In this document: positions 53,563 through 61,995 of the stretch, piece after piece
Position numbering within the stretch: position 1 is the stretch's first letter
Layout of the letters: every line of letters starts with the position of its first letter
Source: Olivibacter sitiensis DSM 17696
GTDB lineage: Bacteria; Bacteroidota; Bacteroidia; Sphingobacteriales; Sphingobacteriaceae
Assembly (NCBI RefSeq): GCF_000427965.1
Contig: NZ_ATZA01000003.1
Location: 62,001 to 126,000, forward strand
Length of the DNA: 64,000 nt
Direction of reading: 5' to 3'
Translations under genes and position numbers: made by a program
Notes under the pieces: model-generated
Told to the model about the DNA's origin: nothing
Database searches by the model: none
Seen by the model: only the letters and a program-made list of their open reading frames with translations

Positions 53563-54714
53563 TCATATTATAGCCTCATTTTGCTTCTCTGCATGCGCTG
53601 TCAATTCCTTTACAAAGCGTGATGAAATGGACAATAATCTGTTTTCTGGCACGAAATTCTTCTTTTGCAATTCTTGCAAATCATCAAGATCAAAAAAACA
53701 CAATTCTCTTCTATAATCAATAGGATACTGATTCTCCGTATTTTCAACAACAGGAAACCATACTGGAAGCCCATGCTCTAACATACTGATAGTCGATCCG
53801 CTTTTCCCCAACAATCTTGTTGGCACCCTTGAAATACCAAAATCTACTTTCCTAAAAACATCGGCTATCTTATATGAGGGAATCCTGCCTAAAACCTCTA
53901 TTTCCTGTATGCCTCTATTCAGCAAGCTGCTTTTCAAGGCCAATTCAAAATCTTTACCGTTTACTCCCAAATCTCCACACAAAATCATTCTTATGGCAAC
54001 TCCATACTTATTATGATATGCGTTAATTTTGGACATAAAAAAGTCAAAATGCCTAGGAGGCGGTGCAGACCCAAAATAAACACCTGTTTTCACTAAACTT
54101 GTTTTTTTTTTTAGCCTCGAAGAATGATTTTCAACATTTGATAAAGGGATATTGCCAAATAGCCCCATAATTTTAGTGTCTATATTCAATTCTCCATCTA
54201 TCATAGCTTTATAGTGAAATATGGATGTATGGAATATTGGATTCAAATTCCAGCCCAAAGATTTTAAGGAATAAATCTGCAATACACGTATTATTTGAGA
54301 TTTAACAGATTTTCCCAAACCTAGGAAAGGTTCATGTACCATGACGTGCCACCTAATATTATCAGAAATTGCCGACAGTTTATTTCCTAAAAAAATTGGA
54401 ATTCCTTTCTTACTGAAGGAATAAGGCACATACTGCAAACTCAGCCAATCTGGATCATATTCATTCAACCAATTTTCAACAAAAATCTTTTTTTTATTCC
54501 AAGATAGCCTAAATGGAAGTCTTAGAACGGGCACAGTAACTCCTTCCTGTTCTTGCTCAATAGATGTTTCAATGCGAACCTCTTTATCATATAGCGCAAT
54601 CACACTAGCTTGATGTCCTAGCTTGATTAAGGCTGCTGCCAAACGCCTGGTATAGTCGCCCACACCATCCTTGCCAGGTTGCATTGAACCACAGATAAAA
54701 GTGATTTTCATCAT
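53563..54714 (-). CDS. GT4-like glycosyltransferase
   Basis: 383 residues, GT-B N-terminus CGSMQPGKDGVGDYTRRLAAALIKLGH. A second ATG directly follows the first. It is a paralogue of the gene at 55727 (shared DPDWLSLQYVPYSFSKKGIP-like stretch and a G-K-S-G late motif), but the usual GT4 E-x7-E site is unclear (GKSGSTISMLEHGLPVWFPV). It is AT-rich and precedes the pyruvyl transferase by 46 bp. Confidence 0.78.
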   Translation of the reverse strand: MMKITFICGSMQPGKDGVGDYTRRLAAALIKLGHQASVIALYDKEVRIETSIEQEQEGVTVPVLRLPFRLSWNKKKIFVENWLNEYDPDWLSLQYVPYSFSKKGIPIFLGNKLSAISDNIRWHVMVHEPFLGLGKSVKSQIIRVLQIYSLKSLGWNLNPIFHTSIFHYKAMIDGELNIDTKIMGLFGNIPLSNVENHSSRLKKKTSLVKTGVYFGSAPPPRHFDFFMSKINAYHNKYGVAIRMILCGDLGVNGKDFELALKSSLLNRGIQEIEVLGRIPSYKIADVFRKVDFGISRVPTRLLGKSGSTISMLEHGLPVWFPVVENTENQYPIDYRRELCFFDLDDLQELQKKNFVPENRLLSISSRFVKELTAHAEKQNEAII

Positions 54715-54737
54715 TGCAATTGAAAAGTTATAAAGGG

Positions 54738-55730
54738 TCAGAACCTATATCCATTGAACACTGATTTTGATAATGCGTAAAAGCTTTTCATTAAGCTCAC
54801 CTTTTTATCCCATTTCCATATAAAGATTAAAGATAGAACTAATTCTGCAATATGCCTAAAAAAAAGTAAGAATGGCCATATAAACACCAAATAAACAGGC
54901 TGATACTTTTTAAAATAACAAAACCTACCCCTGTGAAAATATTGGGCACGCATTTTCGTCCAGGGAGACTCCAAGCCATGGTTGTCGTGCAAGATACCGT
55001 CCATGGCAAGTACTCCCAACTGCCAGCCTTCTATATGCAATCTTTTGGCAAAATCGACATCCACATCCGAAAAAGGAAAGCGTTCGGCATCAAAGCCACC
55101 TATTGCTTGCCAGGCAGTCGCCTTAACAAGTAAGGGACTGGTAAATACCACATCCAGGTAGGAAAAAAAATGTCCCGAAGCAGTTTGTTTGTAATGATAG
55201 CTGGGCTTTTCCAACTGAAACCTGTTGACCAAGTTCTTGCCGAGCAAAAAATGGTGGATTTTTGGGAAATCCATGCCTATGCCCACATAATTTCCTTCCC
55301 GGTTCTTTACCGTAAAACCGCAGGCAGCCAACTGCGGCCTGCTTTCCAGCTCCTGCATGGAGGCATAGAGCGGCTCCGGCCCCAATAGCTGATTGTCCGT
55401 TTCGTACAAAAATAGGTAAGGGATTGCGGGGTATTGCTCCAAGACTTGGCTGACCGTATAGTTGACGCCGGCCGCGAAAGAACTTTCCATCCCCGGCTGG
55501 GCCAGCAGTACCTGCAGGTGGAGCGCCTTGCTGTTCTCCAGGTCATGCAAATAGGCCCTAGACCCATCATCCGAACCTGCATCAAACACGGCAAAGAGCA
55601 CTTTATCACTTAAATCGGATGCCGGCAACCAAGATAGCCAGGCATCTATGCAGTTCTTCAACAAAGGCAAGCGGTTATAGGAACTGATGACAACCGCTAT
55701 TTGAGGCTGGGTGTTCGAAGTGAAATTCAC
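54738..55730 (-). CDS. GT2 glycosyltransferase with C-terminal membrane segment
   Basis: 330 residues from GTG 55730, whose first bases overlap the upstream TGA (GTGA). GT2 start AVVISSYNRLPLLKN, D-rich YETDNQ near residue 112, and FPFSDVDVDFAKRLHIEGW as acceptor-side region. The C-terminus has hydrophobic segments (VFIWPFLLFFRHIAELVLSLIF). It is unusual in using GTG with a 4-bp overlap, which supports this start. Confidence 0.85.
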   Translation of the reverse strand: MNFTSNTQPQIAVVISSYNRLPLLKNCIDAWLSWLPASDLSDKVLFAVFDAGSDDGSRAYLHDLENSKALHLQVLLAQPGMESSFAAGVNYTVSQVLEQYPAIPYLFLYETDNQLLGPEPLYASMQELESRPQLAACGFTVKNREGNYVGIGMDFPKIHHFLLGKNLVNRFQLEKPSYHYKQTASGHFFSYLDVVFTSPLLVKATAWQAIGGFDAERFPFSDVDVDFAKRLHIEGWQLGVLAMDGILHDNHGLESPWTKMRAQYFHRGRFCYFKKYQPVYLVFIWPFLLFFRHIAELVLSLIFIWKWDKKVSLMKSFYALSKSVFNGYRF

Positions 55731-56851
55731 GCAAGGTCCTCCATTTGTTCCAACAATTGCTGCACAATGGGCGCCACCCCCAGCTTACCCTGAATGTTTT
55801 GCGCCCGCTGTCTGGCAGGGCAATAATTTTCCCATGAAGCATCCTTAAGTACACAAGCCGTTAAGTTGCTATCAAAGAAGCCCAGATCGTCCACGCTATA
55901 ATGCTTCAATACATGAGGTGCGGCTATAGGCAGGCCATGGTGCAAGGCAGCTGCCACTTTTCCGCTTTTGCCCAGTGCATGTCTCGGTATATCGGTTAAC
56001 AGCAGGTCGCTACGCGACAACAAGTCAGACAATGCCCTTTCATCCAAATAAGGTTCTTGCTGCTCCGTGAGGTTGGCCAGAGCTGTAGGCCGTGGTACGC
56101 TATTTTTTCCCAAATAGTAAATGCTTAATTTTTGTTGTCTCTTTTTCAATTCCGCCGCAAAGCTAGTCAGAAAATGGCTTATTTCTTTATTCCATTTTAT
56201 CCCTCCCCATATTAAGATGGAAAATGGTACACCGTCTAGGCTTGAACTTGGTTCACCATGACATTGGCTGAACCCTTTCTTAGGGATGTCAAATGTTGCA
56301 ATATTTGAAAATAAAGGCAAGGGAAGAGCCTTCCAGCCAAGTTCTTTCAGTTCTTGGATATATTCGGGCAATTGCGTGTGCAACAGATTGGGCTTCAATT
56401 GATGCAAAAAGCGGGCGATCAGCCGCTTTTGCAGCATGGCATAGACCTGATTCCTAAGAGATGTCTTACCCACCCAAAGCTCGTGCACCATCAGCTGCAC
56501 CTTGCGCCCGAGGCACAGTTCAACAATCAATCGGAATAATTGATAAGGCAGTCCCTTCGCTTGGTAGGCATAGGGAGAAAGCTGCACGCTTACCCAATGT
56601 GGATCGAAATGGCGAACAAAATCCAATGCCTCCTTTCGCTTTCGCTCACTGGCATGGAACTTGGGTAAGCGCAGGCAGACGATATCATCTATGACAGGTG
56701 CTTGCGCTGTACAATCTTCGTCCTTATCGTACAGGCTCAGGCAGGCCAGCTGGTGCCCCGCCCGCTGCATTTGCCCTGCCAGCAATTCGCTATAGGAGGC
56801 TACACCATCGGCGTAGTTTTTCAAGGAAGGAGCTATAATCAAGATACGCAT
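55727..56851 (-). CDS. GT4-like glycosyltransferase
   Basis: 374 residues from ATG 56851, which shares one base with the upstream stop; an upstream TTG is less likely. N-terminus IIAPSLKNYADGVASYSELLAGQMQRAGH and middle DPHWVSVQLSPYAYQAKGLP. It is paralogous to the gene at 53563, with late LGKSGKVAAALHHGLPIAAP. It ends overlapping the GTG start of the GT2 gene by 4 bp. Confidence 0.8.
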   Translation of the reverse strand: MRILIIAPSLKNYADGVASYSELLAGQMQRAGHQLACLSLYDKDEDCTAQAPVIDDIVCLRLPKFHASERKRKEALDFVRHFDPHWVSVQLSPYAYQAKGLPYQLFRLIVELCLGRKVQLMVHELWVGKTSLRNQVYAMLQKRLIARFLHQLKPNLLHTQLPEYIQELKELGWKALPLPLFSNIATFDIPKKGFSQCHGEPSSSLDGVPFSILIWGGIKWNKEISHFLTSFAAELKKRQQKLSIYYLGKNSVPRPTALANLTEQQEPYLDERALSDLLSRSDLLLTDIPRHALGKSGKVAAALHHGLPIAAPHVLKHYSVDDLGFFDSNLTACVLKDASWENYCPARQRAQNIQGKLGVAPIVQQLLEQMEDLA

Positions 56852-57663
56852 TAGCGGAACCCTCTGAACCAAGTCTTAAGTTTCGTTTTCAGCTTGGCCC
56901 AGTAAGTGGACCAAACATTTCCCCGAAGATAGGCATGTCCGCCATATTTCCGTTTATCGAGGATCAAAATTTTCGCGTCCGACTCCTGCGGGTATGCCTC
57001 TGGATAGCCATAGCGAGCATCCAATATGTTCACATTTCTGCCCACAAGATATTGATTGAAATGAGATTCGTCGTGGCAGCGGGCCATGATGCCATTAGCC
57101 AGATCCATATCAATTTGCTTAGCCAAGGTCCTGCTCATCTTCATAAAAGCATCGCGCGTGCCCCCATTGATGCCGCCCAACACATAGTGTTCACCCTGGT
57201 GAGGATAGACATAGGCCGTAGACAAAGGGTTTTCCTCGTACATAAAGTATTGTCTTGCTTTCCTATCGAGCTCGAAATGGGATACAGCCATCAGATCGGC
57301 CGGTAAGTGCAAGCATTCGGAGGCATGGATGCGCTCCCTGAACCGGCAGTTGGCATTGAAGAAAAACAAATAGTCCATATCTTGCACCAAGGCCTCTTGC
57401 GCCACAAAAAAATGGTAGCGCATAAGCGTGTCATAGGGCCATCCCAACTTCTTTTGATAAATATAGGTTGCACTGGGAGGCAGTTCCTTGATGGGCCTGT
57501 CTGAAAAAATGAAATAGTACTTTTCGCATTCGGGCAAAAAGAAGCGCTCGCAAGAGGAAAAAAAAGCCTGCCAAAAGCGGCGATAGCGTCCCGTACAGAC
57601 ATACCAAATACCCACCTTGGCAATGCCCTCCTTCCTATCGTCCATATCCAGCCTATTGTTCAT
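56851..57663 (-). CDS. GT6-family glycosyltransferase (ABO/alpha-Gal-type) with NAN motif
   Basis: 270 residues. The GT6 signatures are clear: YVCTGRYRRFWQAFFSSCERFF near the N-terminus, GWPYDTLMRYHFF, the nucleotide-sugar site FFFNANCRF (Asn103-Ala-Asn105), GGINGG and CHDESHFNQYL. Vertebrate GT6 enzymes (blood group A/B, alpha-1,3-galactosyl) have a metal-binding DxD here; bacterial GT6 enzymes with NxN are known to work without metal. It probably transfers Gal or GalNAc. It overlaps the upstream GT2 by 4 bp (ATGA). Confidence 0.92.
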   Translation of the reverse strand: MNNRLDMDDRKEGIAKVGIWYVCTGRYRRFWQAFFSSCERFFLPECEKYYFIFSDRPIKELPPSATYIYQKKLGWPYDTLMRYHFFVAQEALVQDMDYLFFFNANCRFRERIHASECLHLPADLMAVSHFELDRKARQYFMYEENPLSTAYVYPHQGEHYVLGGINGGTRDAFMKMSRTLAKQIDMDLANGIMARCHDESHFNQYLVGRNVNILDARYGYPEAYPQESDAKILILDKRKYGGHAYLRGNVWSTYWAKLKTKLKTWFRGFR

Positions 57664-58607
57664 GTTTCATCCCCTTTCACACCCCATTTCCAAAATAAGA
57701 TCACTATTGCCTTCCACAATACTGGGCCAAAACGCAAGACCCTGCCGTTCAGCAAAAGCAGCTGCCGCCAGCTGTGGGCCTTCAAATAACGCTTGGAGGC
57801 CATCAAATAGCCCATAGCCACCTTTTGTAGCCATAGCTGCTTTTCTTCCTTTCGCAAAAGCTGGCCATACAATTGGTAAATCAGCCATTGGTCTTCAAAA
57901 AAAAGATAGCGTGCTATGTCCATTGTCACCCGCCCGTCGTATACATTATTTCCATCGGAATGCTTGTTCCACAGGGCTTCGAACAAGAAAGCCGCCCTAG
58001 TATCGTGGCGCAAAATCCAATCCAAGAGCATGCACCAGTCGTCGCCGATGTGGATCATCGGGTTCCATGAGCCAATGCAGTCCCTATGCAATAGCAAGGA
58101 AGAAGAAGGCGATGGGCAACCCTGAAGATAAGCAGCCCTTAGCTCCTCCCCTTGTAGCAACTGATAGGTGCGTTCGCCACGCTGCTCAAAATAAGTGCTG
58201 AATACAGGATAATGGGCCAAATAATCATACTGCCTTCCACTTGGTTCTACCTGCATCCAGTTGGCAAAGGCAAAATCCAGCTTCTCTTTTTGCAAAAGGC
58301 GGTACAGGTCTGCCAAGAACTCGGGCCGCCAAGTATCGTCCGAATCCAGGCAAGCGATATAGCTTCCACTGGCCACGCTCAAGCCGGCATTCCTGGCGGC
58401 AGCCTGCCCGCTATTCTGTTGACGCACATAGGTAATCCCCTCCATTGCCTCCAGCATTTCCCGCGTACCATCCGTAGAGCCGTCATCCACCACAATGATT
58501 TCCACAGGGCGGTAAACCTGATCCATCACACTTTGAATAGCCCTCCTAACCAGAGCGGCCCTATTGTAGGTAGGAATAATGACACTAATGAGTGGTAGAC
58601 ATTCCAT
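57660..58607 (-). CDS. GT2 glycosyltransferase
   Basis: 315 residues. GT2 start SVIIPTYNRAALVRRAIQSV, first Asp region VVDDGSTDGT, and CLDSDDTW (DXD) near residue 95. The acceptor half has W-rich elements (LQKVAMGYLMASKRYLKAHSW). It is cytosolic and membrane-associated in the assembly pathway. It is followed by GT6 with a 4-bp overlap. Confidence 0.9.
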   Translation of the reverse strand: MECLPLISVIIPTYNRAALVRRAIQSVMDQVYRPVEIIVVDDGSTDGTREMLEAMEGITYVRQQNSGQAAARNAGLSVASGSYIACLDSDDTWRPEFLADLYRLLQKEKLDFAFANWMQVEPSGRQYDYLAHYPVFSTYFEQRGERTYQLLQGEELRAAYLQGCPSPSSSLLLHRDCIGSWNPMIHIGDDWCMLLDWILRHDTRAAFLFEALWNKHSDGNNVYDGRVTMDIARYLFFEDQWLIYQLYGQLLRKEEKQLWLQKVAMGYLMASKRYLKAHSWRQLLLLNGRVLRFGPVLWKAIVILFWKWGVKGDET

Positions 58608-58655
58608 GGCACAATCTGCTGGGCATACCGCTTTCTCTCATTGTAATAATCATAA

Positions 58656-59915
58656 TTAAAATACATGCTCCAAATCAATCGGCACGCATTTCGTGGGTAT
58701 TGAGCTTAAACTATTATCCAACAAATCTATGATTTTATTTGCAAAATAACGTTCTGAAGAGATTTTGGGAAGATAAGATTCTAAATCCTGTCGAGCCGAA
58801 TCCACAATTTTGGACCATTGTGACATCTTTTTCCATGCCCTTTCCAGAGCGTCGTCTAAGCCCTTTACAGTAGGTGGACCTATAAATCCATTCCTGCCGT
58901 CCCGTAGCAGCTCCGCTATCCCACCCGCTTCGGTTGCGACAACCAATCGGCCAGCACACATTGCTTCCAACATGCTTAGGGGCATTCCCTCCTTACGCGA
59001 TGGCAGTACCAAAGCATGATAATGACGCCAAAGCTCTTCGACATCGTAGCGGTAGCCCAGAAAACCAACATTCTTGAGATGGAGAAAAGCCGCCAGCTCT
59101 TTAAGTGCCAGCTCATCTTGGCCCTCGCCCAGAAAGTCTACGCGAATATCCCTCTCCCGCCATTTGGGTAGCGCCAGTACCTGCAAGAGGAGATCTTGCC
59201 CCTTATCCGCGGTAAATAGCCGAGCTACGCATAAGAAACGAACAGTACCCTTCAGGGAAGGCATGGGATAATTTGCAGAAGTCCTTTTGACGGGATTAAA
59301 TACCCTTTCGCTATTTTCTAGTGATAAGGCAAGCTGCCGTTGTGTCCACTGCCTATTGTGCTCGGAAACGAAGAACACCTTCTTTGCACGAGTAAAGACC
59401 TGCTGAATACATGGACGTGCATCACTGGTAGGAAAGGTGTCATCGTCGGCCTTTTGGCAGATCAGCACATAAGGGATCCCTTGCCTGAGGCAAACGTCGG
59501 CATAAGGCCAGCCATCGTAGTTGATTCCCTGCGCTACGATAACCAAATGTGGCTTTTCCTTTTTCAACAGCCTGCCAAAAGAAGAGAAACGCTGGTCATA
59601 GGCATAAAGCGGCGACCAAGGCTTGCCTGGCTGAAGCCACCGCCGCATTAAGCTCAACAAACGCTTGTACCAGGGGCGCTCTGCCCCTCCCAAGGCGTAC
59701 AACCTTACCCCTTTTTCCTGAAGGGCCATTATCTTGGGGTGCCTATAAACAATGTGCGATTTGACAAACAGAAAGTGATAGGCTTCTGGAGGAAAGCAGC
59801 CAATGGCTTTGGCCCAAAGTTCTTCGCTTCCACCCCAAGTATCTGGGATAGGGCTTACTATAAGCACACGCTTTTTTTGAGGAAGAGGATTCGCTATTTT
59901 TGAATTAAAAGCCAT
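58656..59915 (-). CDS. GT4 glycosyltransferase of the GGSEELW group
   Basis: 419 residues from ATG 59915 (a TTG 15 bp upstream is possible). N-terminal SPIPDTWGGSEELWAKAI, donor-domain start RFLCVARLFTADKGQDLLL, and LPSRKEGMPLSMLEAMCAGRLVVAT. It is a clear paralogue of the gene at 60755. It is separated from that gene by an 839-bp interval with 89-bp repeats. Confidence 0.9.
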   Translation of the reverse strand: MAFNSKIANPLPQKKRVLIVSPIPDTWGGSEELWAKAIGCFPPEAYHFLFVKSHIVYRHPKIMALQEKGVRLYALGGAERPWYKRLLSLMRRWLQPGKPWSPLYAYDQRFSSFGRLLKKEKPHLVIVAQGINYDGWPYADVCLRQGIPYVLICQKADDDTFPTSDARPCIQQVFTRAKKVFFVSEHNRQWTQRQLALSLENSERVFNPVKRTSANYPMPSLKGTVRFLCVARLFTADKGQDLLLQVLALPKWRERDIRVDFLGEGQDELALKELAAFLHLKNVGFLGYRYDVEELWRHYHALVLPSRKEGMPLSMLEAMCAGRLVVATEAGGIAELLRDGRNGFIGPPTVKGLDDALERAWKKMSQWSKIVDSARQDLESYLPKISSERYFANKIIDLLDNSLSSIPTKCVPIDLEHVF

Positions 59916-60754
59916 TATATCGTCAAGCAAGCAAATGATGTTTTTCGATAGAAATATAAAGTCGTCCTAAAATCCACTCTCTACAAAGCCATATTTCCCT
60001 TGTATGCATTCCCCCTTAACCAACCTATATCCCTTCTTTGCATCATCTTGTCGCTCTAAGAATTTCAAACTCACTTTGTACTATTGAGCAATATTGTAAA
60101 ATAATAACTTAAAAAACAAACATCATTCAACTTTATTTATTTAAAACAAGAAACTATTTTCTTTATGCGATAATTATGTGATATAAAAACATAAGCATAC
60201 TATTTTCTAACTCTGAAAATTTTAGCGAAAACATCCATTCTAGCGTGAGTCAAACTATCGGCGTATCAGAAGAAGAATTTGACAAACTATTACAGTAATA
60301 ACAGGAAGCTTATCAGGATGTGTAGACATGGCTAACGCAAAGCAGACTACCGGCACAGATATGCAACAGCGTTACTAAGAATAAAGCATGATCATTAAAT
60401 GATTTTAAGGTGCCTTCAACCCATCGGGAATGGGACTAACGATGATAATTTTATTTTTTTTCATCAAAATAGTTTTCCTTAGAGACTTACTAAAGTTTTC
60501 CTAGGCGCTTCTTTCTAAAGACTTACTAAAGTATTCCTGCGCACTGCCCTGCGAACTTTAGTAAGTCGGGTTGTTTCTAGTTTTCCTGCGCGCTGCTCTC
60601 GTTTAGAGACTTACTAAAGTCTTTCCGGCGCACGGCCCTTTGAACTTTAGTAAGTCGGGTTGTTTCTAGTTTTCCTGCGCACTGCTCTCGTTTAGAGACT
60701 TACTAAAGTCTTTCCGGCGCACGGCCCTTTGAACTTTAGCAAGTCGGGTTGTTT
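59916..60754. other. Intergenic interval with gene-remnant-like frame and repeat array
   Basis: 839 bp. The part from about 60150 to 60300 has a plus-strand frame without a start that reads as a plausible protein end (...SQTIGVSEEEFDKLLQ, stop at 60298). A further short frame (MANAKQTTGTDMQQRY) follows at about 60329-60379. They could be debris of a lost gene. The part from 60484 is the 89-bp repeat array. No intact gene was found. Confidence 0.45.
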
Positions 60755-60840
60755 CTAGTTTTCCTGCGCGCTGCTCTCGTTTAGAGACTTACTAAAGTCT
60801 TTCCTGCGCACGGCCCCGCGAACTTTAGTAAGTCGGGTGT
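60484..60840. repeat. 89-bp palindromic tandem repeat array
   Basis: The GACTTACTAAAG segment starts at 60484 (short copy), 60520, 60608, 60697 and 60786; full units are 88-89 bp. Each full unit has 13-bp inverted arms (GACTTACTAAAGT with ACTTTAGTAAGTC) around about 23 bp. The copies differ by few bases. The last copies reach into the C-terminal codons of the GT4 gene ending at 60755. Confidence 0.92.
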
Positions 60841-61969
60841 CTGCCATCAATTGCAGCACATGCTGGGCAAATATTTTTTCGGGATGCGGCGGCACAAAAT
60901 CCTTAATACGTTGATGCGCCGCCCTGCCCATTTCCTCCCAATCCGCTTTTCTCGCCCAAGCGCGTTCCAACATTTGGTCTATTCCCGTTATATCTGCCGA
61001 GCCAACGAAGCCCTGTATTCCATCCTGTACCAGCTCGGCATTGCCCCCCACATTGGTGCATAGTACCGGGCGCCCCAGTGCCATGGCTTCCTGGGCCGAA
61101 AGTGGCATGCCCTCACTTCTGGACGGCAGGATGAGCGCATGGTAATTGGCCCACAGGGCCTCAATATCGTTATAAGACCCCAAAAAAGCCACCTGATCCG
61201 GGCAATATTCCGCGGCCATCTGCTTCAAAGGCAGTTCATCCGCCCCCTGCCCGACAAAATCTACCCTAAGCCCGCGTCTTCGCCATTTTTCCTTAGACAA
61301 TACCTGCAAGAGCATATCCTGCCCTTTGTCTAGCATAAAAAGCCGCGCCAAGCACAGGAGGCGCACCTCGCCATCTATGGCTGGATATGGCAGCACACGG
61401 CGTCCTACCTTGACGGGATTGTGTACCATCACCGCATGGGGAAGCACTGTAGCAAATTGCATTTCGGTCATCCTCCTATTGTGCTCGCTCACGAAAAAAA
61501 TCTTACGGGCCCCCAGCAGGCTCTTTTGCATGGTCTTCCTTTCCACATCCTTCGGCCAATGGAAATCGACCACTTTCTGGCATACTAAGATATAGGGGAT
61601 ACGCCTTTTAAGGCAAGCTTCGGCATAGGCCAGCCCATCGAAATTGATCCCTTGCGAAATGACAACCATATTGGGTTTCTTTCTTTTAAGCAACTTCTTA
61701 AAGTTCCAAAGATGGACCTGAAAGTCTTGCGCAAAACCGCATGCCTGCCGCGCCTGCCAAAACAGGTGGTAAAACGTTCCATATTTATCCTCCAGCTCAA
61801 CCAAGTCTATGCCGCTGTGGGCAAAGGCTTGCCATAATGGATGCGCGAGCGGTATGTGTTCCTTCACAATGGAAATAGGCCCTTGCTGCCCAAGATACGG
61901 CAGGGCCCTGGCCCATAGTTCCTCGCTACCACCCCAATCTTCCTCAATGCAGCTGACAATGCATACCAT
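60755..61969 (-). CDS. GT4 glycosyltransferase with repeat-derived C-terminus
   Basis: 404 residues. GT4 features: EDWGGSEELWARALPYLG, donor-domain start LLCLARLFMLDKGQDMLL, LPSRSEGMPLSAQEAMALGRPVLCT. The last about 28 residues (from DTRLTK to SAQEN) are encoded by the 89-bp repeat, whose own TAG gives the stop at 60755-60757. The family-like part ends near HVLQLMA. It is a paralogue of the gene at 58656 and starts 26 bp after the GT at 61996. Confidence 0.9.
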   Translation of the reverse strand: MVCIVSCIEEDWGGSEELWARALPYLGQQGPISIVKEHIPLAHPLWQAFAHSGIDLVELEDKYGTFYHLFWQARQACGFAQDFQVHLWNFKKLLKRKKPNMVVISQGINFDGLAYAEACLKRRIPYILVCQKVVDFHWPKDVERKTMQKSLLGARKIFFVSEHNRRMTEMQFATVLPHAVMVHNPVKVGRRVLPYPAIDGEVRLLCLARLFMLDKGQDMLLQVLSKEKWRRRGLRVDFVGQGADELPLKQMAAEYCPDQVAFLGSYNDIEALWANYHALILPSRSEGMPLSAQEAMALGRPVLCTNVGGNAELVQDGIQGFVGSADITGIDQMLERAWARKADWEEMGRAAHQRIKDFVPPHPEKIFAQHVLQLMADTRLTKVRGAVRRKDFSKSLNESSAQEN

Positions 61970-61995
61970 ATTTGATCTATTTCCTTATTTTCGTT

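Noticed and set aside
60484-60840. CRISPR array
   Set aside because: Units are 89 bp head to tail with internal palindromes and no unique spacers; no cas genes are present. The same reasoning excludes the arrays at 19372 and 40928.
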